DNA from: a virus
Virus record (IMG/VR): IMGVR_UViG_3300042691_050257
Span: 1 to 23,457 of that record
Reading direction: 5' to 3' (one strand)
DNA length: 23,457 nt
Shown here: positions 6,232-11,973 of the stretch, piece after piece
How the letters are laid out: each line of letters starts with the position of its first letter
How positions within the stretch are numbered: the first letter of the stretch is position 1
Made by a program: the position numbers and the translations under genes
The notes under the pieces: model-generated
What the model saw: the letters and a program-made list of their open reading frames with translations, nothing else
The model's database searches: none
What the model was told of the DNA's origin: nothing

Positions 6232-6566
6232 ATATGCCAGTGTTGGTGCGGCGCCTTATTTCGGCCAGCCCAAACATCTGGGCAACCGGAAGCTCCGCAG
6301 CCTTTCTGGCAGGAGAAACAACTACGCCACCACGAGACTACGATCTGTTTGTGACTGATATTCATACATGGAACTGGGTTCTCCAATTCCTCGAAGAATC
6401 AAAGTACGTAACAGAAAGAAACATTTTGGCTGGATTCAAAGTCAAACTGCCAGAAGGTGTAGAGCTAGATATATGGTACGACACGCTAGAGCGCCGCATG
6501 CTATCTCCATATACAAAAGCACTTTTCTGCTTTGTCCATAACAGATACTGGACATCTAATGCCTAG
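6210..6566 (+). CDS. Minimal nucleotidyltransferase-fold protein (TTG start)
   Basis: The 118-residue product has the three landmarks of the polymerase-beta-like nucleotidyltransferase fold: a glycine-serine turn (WATGSSAAFLAG, residues 24-35), the D-x-D motif in PPRDYDLFV (D43 and D45), and a third acidic residue in GVELDIWYD (D87). Such proteins transfer a nucleotide from NTP to RNA, protein or a small molecule. The size is that of a bare catalytic domain, and the acceptor cannot be predicted. TTG 6210 is chosen because AGGAGG (6200-6205) lies four bases before it. GTG 6228 and ATG 6234 are later alternatives that keep all motifs. Neighbouring genes give no antitoxin or CCA-adding context. 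Confidence 0.65.
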   Translation: MGNPVKVNMPVLVRRLISASPNIWATGSSAAFLAGETTTPPRDYDLFVTDIHTWNWVLQFLEESKYVTERNILAGFKVKLPEGVELDIWYDTLERRMLSPYTKALFCFVHNRYWTSNA

Positions 6567-6598
6567 TGTCTACTTTTCTACCAAACCCAGGAGGGCTA

Positions 6599-6907
6599 AT
6601 GGCCGTTCGTAAACCACCTGTCTACGGTATCTGGTGTCGTGCCGACAAAAAGTTTTATTGGCTTGATACCGGAGATATTCCGTTTGCTTCACCCACTGCA
6701 CGTATTCTCCGAATGCTAGTTCAGCGCGGACTAATCAAGTATCCAGAAGACGGTCGACTGCTTCCAGACGAAGAGCCGTACCTGGTTATGGAATACAAAC
6801 AAGCTCAAGAAAAGAATTTTGAAATCGTGCGTATTCCCCTACATGAAGGGATCAAAGACAATGGCACTCCAGATGGAACCCCAAAGAAACCGCTTTGGCG
6901 TAGTTAA
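6599..6907 (+). CDS. Hypothetical protein, 102 aa
   Basis: The ATG at 6599 has an AGGAGG five bases upstream. A GTG at 6566 in the same frame would add 11 residues but lacks such a site. The product starts with KPPVYGIWCRADKKFYWLD, is likely alpha/beta, and ends in a basic polar tail (DGTPKKPLWRS). No domain is recognised. Its 3' end overlaps the next gene's start region by 47 bases. Confidence 0.65.
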   Translation: MAVRKPPVYGIWCRADKKFYWLDTGDIPFASPTARILRMLVQRGLIKYPEDGRLLPDEEPYLVMEYKQAQEKNFEIVRIPLHEGIKDNGTPDGTPKKPLWRS

Positions 6908-7757
6908 AGCATTTCTAGCCACCTGCCTAGCCGCCGGCCTTTTGGCCAGCGGCTTTGCTATTCGCGACTGCTCTGCCGATGCTGAATCGCGCGCGCTACA
7001 AGATTACTGGCGTGAGCAGGTCGCTGCCGATGGCGTGAAGCTTGAGACTTCACGCCATCATGCTACTACACTAGAACGTGCGTTACGTGTTGCAGACCGG
7101 CGTCATGATCTGGTAAAAGAGCACTTGGTTCGCACTCAGGCTGACGTGCGAAAGCTTCAGTACCTTGTAGCTTCCAATGGCAAGCTAGAAGCACCACCGC
7201 CGACGATTGTTACTGTCGAGCGCAACGTTCCTGCACCATCGCATAAGTTCAGAACCGTTGACGACTTACTGGTGGCCGAACTGATCACTACGCAATCAGA
7301 GCTAACGACCTCTTACCAGTACGCAGTCTACGAACTAGACTTTCAAACAAGCATTGTCATAACAGACAAACAGGCATCAGTTGACGTACAGGTAGCATCC
7401 GCGGCCGAACCAGATAAGTACGTTCGCGTTGTACAAAAGACTGAATCTTGGGACACCTCGCAAAAGCATAAGCTACTGAAGCCGCAGTTGTTGCTAGGCG
7501 CCACACTAGCTGCCGATCTGACTCCACAGTTGGGCGGAAGCCTAGGCCTTAACTGGCTGCACCCTCATCCAGCCGTAGACGTACTTTCTCCACGCGTAAC
7601 TGGCACTCCAGATACTTTCTACTTTGGTATCGACGCCCTACACTACAACGTAGGCGATCCAATTCCAGTACTAGAAAATCTATGGATTGGCGTAGGTGCA
7701 AACGTAAGTCATCGCGGTGAATTCTCTGGTGCCCTGACGCTAGGGGCCAAGCTATGA
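6861..7757 (+). CDS. Membrane-anchored coiled-coil protein, about 298 aa
   Basis: One N-terminal hydrophobic helix (about residues 13-34, VVKAFLATCLAAGLLASGF) is preceded by basic residues. It could be a membrane anchor or an uncleaved signal; the lone Cys just after it lies in RDCSA and is not a proper lipobox. A long charged helical region follows (about residues 40-115, including ERALRVADRRHDLVKEHLV), suiting a coiled coil. The last 100 residues look like a beta-structure with alternating hydrophobics (LLLGATLAADL to FSGALTLGAKL). This layout resembles periplasm-facing phage inner-membrane proteins such as spanin-like components, but no specific match is claimed. The start is ATG 6861 or 6873; longer readings begin with non-ATG codons inside the upstream gene. 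Confidence 0.7.
   Translation: MALQMEPQRNRFGVVKAFLATCLAAGLLASGFAIRDCSADAESRALQDYWREQVAADGVKLETSRHHATTLERALRVADRRHDLVKEHLVRTQADVRKLQYLVASNGKLEAPPPTIVTVERNVPAPSHKFRTVDDLLVAELITTQSELTTSYQYAVYELDFQTSIVITDKQASVDVQVASAAEPDKYVRVVQKTESWDTSQKHKLLKPQLLLGATLAADLTPQLGGSLGLNWLHPHPAVDVLSPRVTGTPDTFYFGIDALHYNVGDPIPVLENLWIGVGANVSHRGEFSGALTLGAKL
6930..6953. repeat. GC-rich hairpin in the anchor-coding region
   Basis: GCCGC and GGCC pair with GGCC and GCGGC around a TTTT loop, with one C-A mismatch (6935 against 6948). It lies 70-93 bases after the start codon, within the hydrophobic-helix codons. Confidence 0.4.
7029..7059. repeat. Perfect 12-bp inverted repeat in coding sequence
   Basis: GATGGCGTGAAG (7029-7040) is the exact reverse complement of CTTCACGCCATC (7048-7059), with a 7-base spacer. 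It lies in the coiled-coil region of the membrane-anchored protein. No T-run follows. Confidence 0.65.
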
Positions 7758-8302
7758 CTACTGAAGAAATTCAGGCCATCTGCCAACGCTATCTTGGCCA
7801 GCCAGTAACTCAGCAGCTACTGGAAAAAATTCAAAGCGAGATTGCGCGAGCGCCAGAACACCTGCTGCGCCCACCTCCAATTCATATCGAAATAAACCAC
7901 GTTGTGGAGAAACCATCATTTACCTATATGTATGCAGTAACGAGAAATGCTCTGCCCACGGTAAACACGTGGAGCGAATTGTCAGAACAACGAACGCAGG
8001 AACACAACAGTGCGACGCCTGCCAGGAACTCCTTACAAGGCTACCAGCATTTCCAACCTCTAAGCACAGTAGCTGGTCGCGTTGGTAAAGCCATTAACAA
8101 GCTCAAGCGGCTCATCAATCACTTCAGCAGCCGCCGGTGTACTCAACACCAGCAGCAAGAACTACTAAATGGTTTTACTCGCTACCTAGCAGAACTCGGA
8201 GAACCAAATCCGAGCTCCTACATTACCTTCAAAGACGGCTACCCGGCTTTTGACATGGACAGGATTGACTTCCTATGCTTAAGACCGCCGGTACTGTACT
8301 AA
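7754..8302 (+). CDS. Hypothetical open frame, 182 aa, possibly a fusion by loss of a stop
   Basis: The ATG overlaps the previous stop by ATGA. The first 54 residues (MTTEEIQAICQRYLGQPVTQ to HVVEKP) read like a small helical protein. From 7915 to 8088 the frame lies over a zinc-ribbon gene in another frame, and its translation there looks like a shadow. After about 8090 it again looks protein-like (LLNGFTRYLAELGEP, YITFKDGYPAFDMDRIDFL). A TGA instead of TCA at 7916-7918 would end the first part exactly where the zinc-ribbon gene begins. So this may be a 54-aa gene (7754-7918) plus a separate 3' gene lacking a normal start (perhaps ATT 8093), or one read-through protein. Function unknown. Confidence 0.5.
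   Translation: MTTEEIQAICQRYLGQPVTQQLLEKIQSEIARAPEHLLRPPPIHIEINHVVEKPSFTYMYAVTRNALPTVNTWSELSEQRTQEHNSATPARNSLQGYQHFQPLSTVAGRVGKAINKLKRLINHFSSRRCTQHQQQELLNGFTRYLAELGEPNPSSYITFKDGYPAFDMDRIDFLCLRPPVLY
7906..7917 (+). promoter_or_regulatory. Ribosome-binding site before a non-AUG codon
   Basis: GGAG followed by AAACC and then ATC. The spacing is normal for initiation, but the codon is ATC where the protein family calls for a start methionine. Confidence 0.4.
7915..8088 (+). CDS. FmdB-like zinc-ribbon protein, apparent ATC start, 57 aa
   Basis: In the frame beginning at 7915 the translation is IIYLYVCSNEKC, then ERIVRTTNAGTQQCDACQELLTRLPAF, ending at TAA 8086-8088. This matches the small FmdB-type zinc ribbon in order: aromatic strand, two cysteines, about 20 residues, then CxxC and LxRL. 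Four cysteines would bind one zinc. There is no ATG, GTG or TTG before the first cysteine pair. GGAG at 7906-7909 lies five bases before ATC 7915 and eight before ATT 7918. ATC would give the family-like N-terminus M-I-Y-L-Y-V-C. A single C-to-G at 7917 would restore ATGA. Either a non-AUG start is used, or the gene is newly silenced, or the base is a sequencing error. Such ribbons are often regulators or nucleic-acid binders. Confidence 0.6.
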   Translation: MIYLYVCSNEKCSAHGKHVERIVRTTNAGTQQCDACQELLTRLPAFPTSKHSSWSRW

Positions 8303-9018
8303 CCGACAATGATTTACGGACTGTTAGCCGCTGCTCTGAACTATTTGACTTGGGCGCTAGACTACATCTCGCTCCAGAAGAGCAAATCGTTAAGCGCGCG
8401 CTCGAACACTCGATTGCACAATCTCTTAGAAAAGCACAACTATGGCCAGAGTTCTTTCCCAAAGGAGTAGCTCAGGCCATTACTGACTTGCGACTCTATC
8501 GAGATTATCTAGACGGCCAGGTAATACAATGGCAAAACCAAGCCATTTTGTGGCACGACTTACTGAGTAAAATTCTCAGCCCGGCACAGTACTTTCCTGT
8601 ACTGGGCCCGACTCCATGGCGAGTTCAGGTAAGCAAAACACCTGTTGACATCAACGTAGTTGGAGTTCTGCGAACGGCAAAGAACCAGACACTTCACGTT
8701 CTGTACTATTCACCGTACGCAGACACTCATGATCGACTCAACGATCCAGCTCTGCCATTGCTGCTATCCACCATGGATAAGCTGTTGCCGCAAAGCCACG
8801 CACGAAAAACCAATGTACGCGCACACATTGTCGGCTCCGACAAACAAGGTGGTTTGTATTACAACAACCTTGACTCTGCTAGTGTTACTAACCAAATGAT
8901 AGAGCGCGCGTCATCAATTGTGAAAACGCTAGAGGCCGGCCTTCACTGGCCGGCCCTACCATGTCCTTGGGCGACATGCCCAGTAAAACACAAATGCTCT
9001 TCCAGGAGTACACTATGA
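8275..9018 (+). CDS. RecB/Cas4-like PD-(D/E)XK protein with cysteine cluster, degenerate active site
   Basis: The N-terminus TVLTDNDLRTVSRCSELFDLGARLHLAPEE has the form of RecB-family nucleases (L..SDL.....CP..F), with C20. The C-terminus has three more cysteines, C230, C235 and C241 (LPCPWATCPVKHKC). One N-terminal and three C-terminal Cys is the arrangement that holds a 4Fe-4S cluster in Cas4 and AddB. The central strands should carry the nuclease motifs: VDINVVGVL keeps an Asp, but the usual D-Y-K strand reads HVLYYSPY, without the Lys or the second acid. A catalytically weak or DNA-binding role is possible. ATG 8275 overlaps the upstream frame by 28 bases, with no strong ribosome-binding site. 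Downstream are two other nuclease-fold genes. The family call is by motif only. Confidence 0.6.
   Translation: MLKTAGTVLTDNDLRTVSRCSELFDLGARLHLAPEEQIVKRALEHSIAQSLRKAQLWPEFFPKGVAQAITDLRLYRDYLDGQVIQWQNQAILWHDLLSKILSPAQYFPVLGPTPWRVQVSKTPVDINVVGVLRTAKNQTLHVLYYSPYADTHDRLNDPALPLLLSTMDKLLPQSHARKTNVRAHIVGSDKQGGLYYNNLDSASVTNQMIERASSIVKTLEAGLHWPALPCPWATCPVKHKCSSRSTL
8934..8955. repeat. GGCCGGCC hairpin
   Basis: Two copies of the self-complementary GGCCGGCC (8934-8941 and 8948-8955) flank TTCACT, forming an 8-bp all-GC stem within the RecB/Cas4-like gene, just before the C-terminal cysteine codons. No T-run follows. Confidence 0.5.
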
Positions 9019-9368
9019 GTCGTTCTTGGGGAACAGACTTCGTAATCGTTAACGACGTTCATCAGCGCCTATCACAAGAACATCCAGGATGGGAGCATTG
9101 GGCCACTATCAGACGTGGCCTAGATGAATACATTGTTTTCCATTGCAATCCAGGACCAGAACACGTTCTTGACACCGGATATGCTGGTCGTACATATATT
9201 GAAAAGCTTGCACGCGATCAAGTCCAAATTGCCTTTGTTCAAATTGAAAACCCTGTAGAATTTGAAGACGTCGAAGGGTTTGCCCGTGCGGCCGGCCTAC
9301 TACACCGCGATGGCAAAACAGAACTAAAACTAGGATACTGGTACGATGACCAATTTACGGGCACTTAG
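9015..9368 (+). CDS. Hypothetical protein, 117 aa
   Basis: ATG 9015 overlaps the previous stop by ATGA and has AGGAG six bases upstream, so the earlier ATG at 8961 is not preferred. The product looks like a soluble alpha/beta domain: a helix with VNDVHQRLSQEHPGWEHW, strands DEYIVFHCN and QVQIAFVQI, then a basic-acidic C-terminus ending in YWYDDQFTGT. I recognise no family. It overlaps the endonuclease gene by 23 bases and sits within the DNA-processing cluster. Confidence 0.75.
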   Translation: MSRSWGTDFVIVNDVHQRLSQEHPGWEHWATIRRGLDEYIVFHCNPGPEHVLDTGYAGRTYIEKLARDQVQIAFVQIENPVEFEDVEGFARAAGLLHRDGKTELKLGYWYDDQFTGT

Positions 9369-9771
9369 ATCTCGCTGGACAGACCAGTTCAAGCAGCTGC
9401 CAAACCAAAGTCAATTTCACGAACGTACAAGACAGCTGTTGTGCCAGGGCATGTTCAAAAGCTTTAAGGCCTACCAGGAAGTACCAGTAGATCAAATCTG
9501 CGATTACGACAATGGCAGTCACAGATTTGACTGGTACATCCCAGATCTAAATGTCGTTATTGAACTGCATGGCGAACAACACTATAAGCCAACAAATCGA
9601 GGCAATATCTCTTACAACAAAGCTCTTCAGGAATTTGAAAACGGACGCATGCGCGACTCAGCAAAAAAACAGGCCGCCATTGAGTCTGGAATTAAATACG
9701 TGGAGATACCTTACTCCCTAGCACACAAGCTAGATCTAGAAACCCTAAAGCAAATGGTGCTAAATGACTGA
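9346..9771 (+). CDS. Vsr/EDxHD-type PD-(D/E)XK endonuclease
   Basis: The 141-residue protein has the core of the Vsr-like and I-Bth0305I-type nuclease group: E45 in AYQEVPVDQI, D62 in HRFDWYIPDLNVVIELHGEQHY, the GEQH motif with H79, and RMRDSAKKQAA with D104, followed by GIKYVEIPY. That order (E, D, then QH, then RD..K) fits the EDxHD catalytic pattern known from phage homing and repair nucleases. It would cut double-stranded or mismatched DNA. It is free-standing, not inside an interrupted gene, so mobility is not shown. It overlaps the upstream gene by 23 bases and the ClpP-like gene by 8. Confidence 0.75.
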   Translation: MTNLRALRSRWTDQFKQLPNQSQFHERTRQLLCQGMFKSFKAYQEVPVDQICDYDNGSHRFDWYIPDLNVVIELHGEQHYKPTNRGNISYNKALQEFENGRMRDSAKKQAAIESGIKYVEIPYSLAHKLDLETLKQMVLND

Positions 9772-10414
9772 AGACGTTACTGAAGAAGTTCTTCCTGAGG
9801 ATATCGCAACAGAAGAGGCAGAAGAAGGCGGTATGCTTCTCGGCCTTGGAGATGCCGATTGGCAACCAAGCGAAGTAGTGGGGTTCGGCCCAGGCTCTCG
9901 CGTTATCCCACTGTTTGGTGAGTTTGGCGACGAAATGCTTTTGCCGCTCATGAGTCAGCTTATCGAGCTTGACCGAGCAGAGCCAGAAACGCCAATTACC
10001 ATTCTGCTCCATTCGATCGGAGGAGACGCCGTTGCTTGCTTTGCTCTTGCAGACTTGGTCAAAGCGCTAACTTCACCCATCAAGATTGTTGTGATCGGCC
10101 AGGCAGCCTCAGCTGGCCTGCTTTTCCTACAAGCAGCCGATGAGCGAGTGGCCCTCCCCAGTGCACGCTTCTTCTACCATGCACCAATTGCCGAAGGGCA
10201 GGCTATGACACCGTACGGCGCTGCCAGCTTTGCTGCCAACTACAAGCGCATGTCTGATCAGGCAAAAAAGCTTATGCGCGCCAAGACCGAAATCTCAGAT
10301 GCAGATTGGCTGCAATTCTTTGATGACACAGTAGGTCATGAGTTTGGCGTTGACGAGGCTCTTGCCTGGAAGGTCATTGATCGTCTTGCAACCGCAGAGG
10401 ATTTTCATGGCTAG
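9764..10414 (+). CDS. ClpP-like (S14) serine protease
   Basis: The 216-residue protein has the ClpP fold signature: ITILLHSIGGDAVACFALAD (strand, GG turn, helix), GQAASAGLLFLQAAD with the nucleophile Ser116, and LPSARFFYHAP with His139. The expected catalytic Asp region aligns with FFDDTVGHEFGVDEALAWKVID. The usual Asp (seven residues before EA) is replaced here, with Asp187/188 or Asp197 as candidates. The first 24 residues are strongly acidic, and there is no signal peptide. In phages this family usually matures proheads or degrades host proteins. No capsid gene is nearby, and the neighbours are DNA nucleases, so a role outside head assembly is open. It overlaps the genes on both sides by 8 bases. 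Confidence 0.8.
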   Translation: MTEDVTEEVLPEDIATEEAEEGGMLLGLGDADWQPSEVVGFGPGSRVIPLFGEFGDEMLLPLMSQLIELDRAEPETPITILLHSIGGDAVACFALADLVKALTSPIKIVVIGQAASAGLLFLQAADERVALPSARFFYHAPIAEGQAMTPYGAASFAANYKRMSDQAKKLMRAKTEISDADWLQFFDDTVGHEFGVDEALAWKVIDRLATAEDFHG

Positions 10415-10817
10415 TAGAGGAAGGGGTGCCCGAGTCAAGGGCGCCCAGTTTGAAAGAGATGTGGCAGAATGGCTTACCTCTCATACACCAGATGGCTGGG
10501 AATTCAAACGTGGTTTAGGTCAAGCTAGAAGCGCCGCGACCGAAGGTGGCGACGTACAATGTGATAAACTTGACGGCGTAATGCACTTTGAGTGCAAGCG
10601 CCAAAAGAATTCACAGCCCAAAGCCGCTATGGATCAAGCAATAGCAGATGCAGGCACAGCAGTGCCTATCGTCATTACAAAAGACGACCGTCGCCCAACG
10701 TTGGTAACTATGCGGCTAGAAGACTGGCAAATTCTATTTAATGCCTGGCTATCTACATGGAGTACCAATGCTGCGAAAGATCAAGCAAAGGAAAAACCCG
10801 CTTCACCTGCGAGTTAA
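10407..10817 (+). CDS. Hjc-like Holliday-junction resolvase (PD-(D/E)XK)
   Basis: ATG 10407 follows AGAGG with a six-base spacer and gives 136 residues. The order of motifs is that of archaeal-type Hjc resolvases and related phage enzymes: a basic N-terminus, KGAQFERDVAEWL (E16), a GLGQARSAATEGGDV turn with D49, the ECK motif FECKR (E62 and K64), then MDQAIADA. The enzyme would cut branched DNA during phage recombination, replication or packaging. The C-terminus is a lysine- and alanine-rich tail. It lies immediately downstream of the ClpP-like gene and overlaps the next gene by 50 bases, the longest overlap in this part of the block. Confidence 0.75.
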   Translation: MASRGRGARVKGAQFERDVAEWLTSHTPDGWEFKRGLGQARSAATEGGDVQCDKLDGVMHFECKRQKNSQPKAAMDQAIADAGTAVPIVITKDDRRPTLVTMRLEDWQILFNAWLSTWSTNAAKDQAKEKPASPAS

Positions 10818-11436
10818 TTCAGACGCCTTTTTTGACGAATGGGAGCGCTGCGCGAAAGACAGATCGCGCGACGCTTCCTTTTTGTTTTTAATGGCAGAGC
10901 CACTGCTTAATCATTGGACACACATGTTTACGCAGCCCGGGTATCCAAAAGACTCTTTCTACATGATGCTAGCTCACTACCTGAAATCTAAAGGCGACCC
11001 AGCGGCACTGATCGCCGCCTGGGTCGACTACGAGGAAGAGCGCAATCTCTCCGTGAAGTCATTTATGAATTTCGCGCTCGCAAAAACATTACGCAAGCTA
11101 TCGACATTCAAAATTGGCACCAGAGCCAAGCTGGCACATCAAATCAATATGTATATAGTTCAGGCTCTTTTTATCGAGATCAGGTCATTTGGATTAAAAC
11201 GAGTTGACGAGCCATCAATCGAGTCTACATTTTCAACACTGGCCTACGTTGAGGAGTGTCCGGACTGGCTACAGCTGAAAAACGCCGGGCTCACTGACTG
11301 GGAGTACTACACAATCATGTTGTATGGAACTGCCGGATTGGGCCTAACAGACATCAGCAATCTAACTCATATCCTCATCCCTACCCTCCAAACACAGGAA
11401 AACAAACTATGGCACTCACTAAAAGCGAAGCACTAG
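10768..11436 (+). CDS. Hypothetical helical protein, possible sigma-like factor, 222 aa
   Basis: ATG 10768 has GGAG five bases upstream; ATG 10741 is an earlier alternative. The protein is nearly all helical. Its C-terminal 50 residues (LTDWEYYTIMLYGTAGLGLTD, then ISNLTHIL and ENKLWHSLKAKH) have the spacing of a sigma-70 region 4-like helix-turn-helix: an E before a hydrophobic helix, a glycine turn, IS.LT, then L..LK. The middle (VKSFMNFALAKTLRKLSTFK and a following basic helix) could be region 2-like. It is the second-last gene before the strand switch to structural genes, where a late regulator would fit. This is inference by pattern only; a structural or DNA-binding protein is equally possible. 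Confidence 0.6.
   Translation: MLRKIKQRKNPLHLRVNSDAFFDEWERCAKDRSRDASFLFLMAEPLLNHWTHMFTQPGYPKDSFYMMLAHYLKSKGDPAALIAAWVDYEEERNLSVKSFMNFALAKTLRKLSTFKIGTRAKLAHQINMYIVQALFIEIRSFGLKRVDEPSIESTFSTLAYVEECPDWLQLKNAGLTDWEYYTIMLYGTAGLGLTDISNLTHILIPTLQTQENKLWHSLKAKH
10995..11026. repeat. Inverted repeat with one-base bulge
   Basis: CGACCCAG and CGGC (10995-11006) pair with GCCG (11014-11017) and CTGGGTCG (11019-11026). The loop is 7 bases, with one bulged C at 11018. It lies within the possible sigma-like gene. Confidence 0.5.
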
Positions 11437-11915
11437 CTAGCGGCATTTCAAATCAGCAAGCCCTAGTCAAAGCAATGATTACACGCAAGCGTGAACCCAA
11501 GCGCATGCTCATTCCCGGCGGTAAGACACTTCTCCAGAATCTGGACGAACGCAATCTGGCTTCGTCAATTTTCATTTGGTTGCGCGGCGCACGATGGTTT
11601 GACTCAGTCACACTGTCGTTTGTAAGTGGCACAGTCTCTCGCCCAAGCAAAACCATTAAGGTTTCGGAATTCCCAAAGGCAGCCAACGGCCTACGCCCCT
11701 GGGATCGCCAGGACATTGGTGGCAAGCGTTGGCTTGCAGACAGAATTGCTGACGCCTTGTCGTCGAATCTCGTCCTTTCTGTCACTGCTAAAGAAGACGG
11801 CCTGTACGTGACTACCCCAACAGAGACTATGACTGCAGAACAGCTTCAGAGCGCTGAAGACTTTATGCCGCACCTAGATTTCGTACTTCGTCAGACTGAC
11901 GAATATCGAGTCTGA
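11409..11915 (+). CDS. Hypothetical protein, 168 aa, last gene of the plus block
   Basis: The ATG at 11409 follows AGGAAA and overlaps the upstream gene by 28 bases. The product has a basic N-terminal helix (MALTKSEALASGISNQQALV) and a basic linker around KRKREPKRM-like residues (TRKREPKRMLIPGG). A mixed alpha/beta region follows with FIWLRGARWFDSVTLSFVSG, and an acidic C-terminus. No family is recognised. Its stop is 13 bases before the shared terminator, so its position fixes the end of the plus-strand transcription unit. Confidence 0.75.
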   Translation: MALTKSEALASGISNQQALVKAMITRKREPKRMLIPGGKTLLQNLDERNLASSIFIWLRGARWFDSVTLSFVSGTVSRPSKTIKVSEFPKAANGLRPWDRQDIGGKRWLADRIADALSSNLVLSVTAKEDGLYVTTPTETMTAEQLQSAEDFMPHLDFVLRQTDEYRV

Positions 11916-11928
11916 AACAACAGTAGAC

Positions 11929-11966
11929 AAAAGAAAAGGCCGCCCTCAAGGCGGCCTTTTTCTTTT
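11929..11966. terminator. Bidirectional intrinsic terminator between convergent blocks
   Basis: A perfect 7-bp stem, GGCCGCC (11938-11944) with GGCGGCC (11950-11956), has a CTCAA loop. It is flanked by AAAAGAAAA on the left and TTTTTCTTTT on the right, so each strand ends in a U-rich run. It lies 14 bases after the last plus gene and 8 bases beyond the stop of the last minus gene, and should stop both. Confidence 0.9.
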
Positions 11967-11973
11967 GAGGTGA

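Noticed and set aside
5917-6566. HEPN/MNT toxin-antitoxin pair
   Set aside because: The nucleotidyltransferase is plausible, but the upstream gene has no HEPN R-x4-6-H motif.
7754-8088. Programmed ribosomal frameshift joining the 7754 gene to the zinc ribbon
   Set aside because: No slippery heptamer or following structure was seen at the junction, and a simple ATGA junction broken by one base explains the layout better.
8660-8899. Plus-strand 79-aa frame inside the RecB/Cas4-like gene
   Set aside because: Cys/Thr/His-rich shadow translation without a ribosome-binding site; the host gene's frame is clearly coding.
9346-9771. Active homing-endonuclease insertion
   Set aside because: The gene is free-standing and tightly overlapped with both neighbours; no interrupted gene or intron boundaries are visible.
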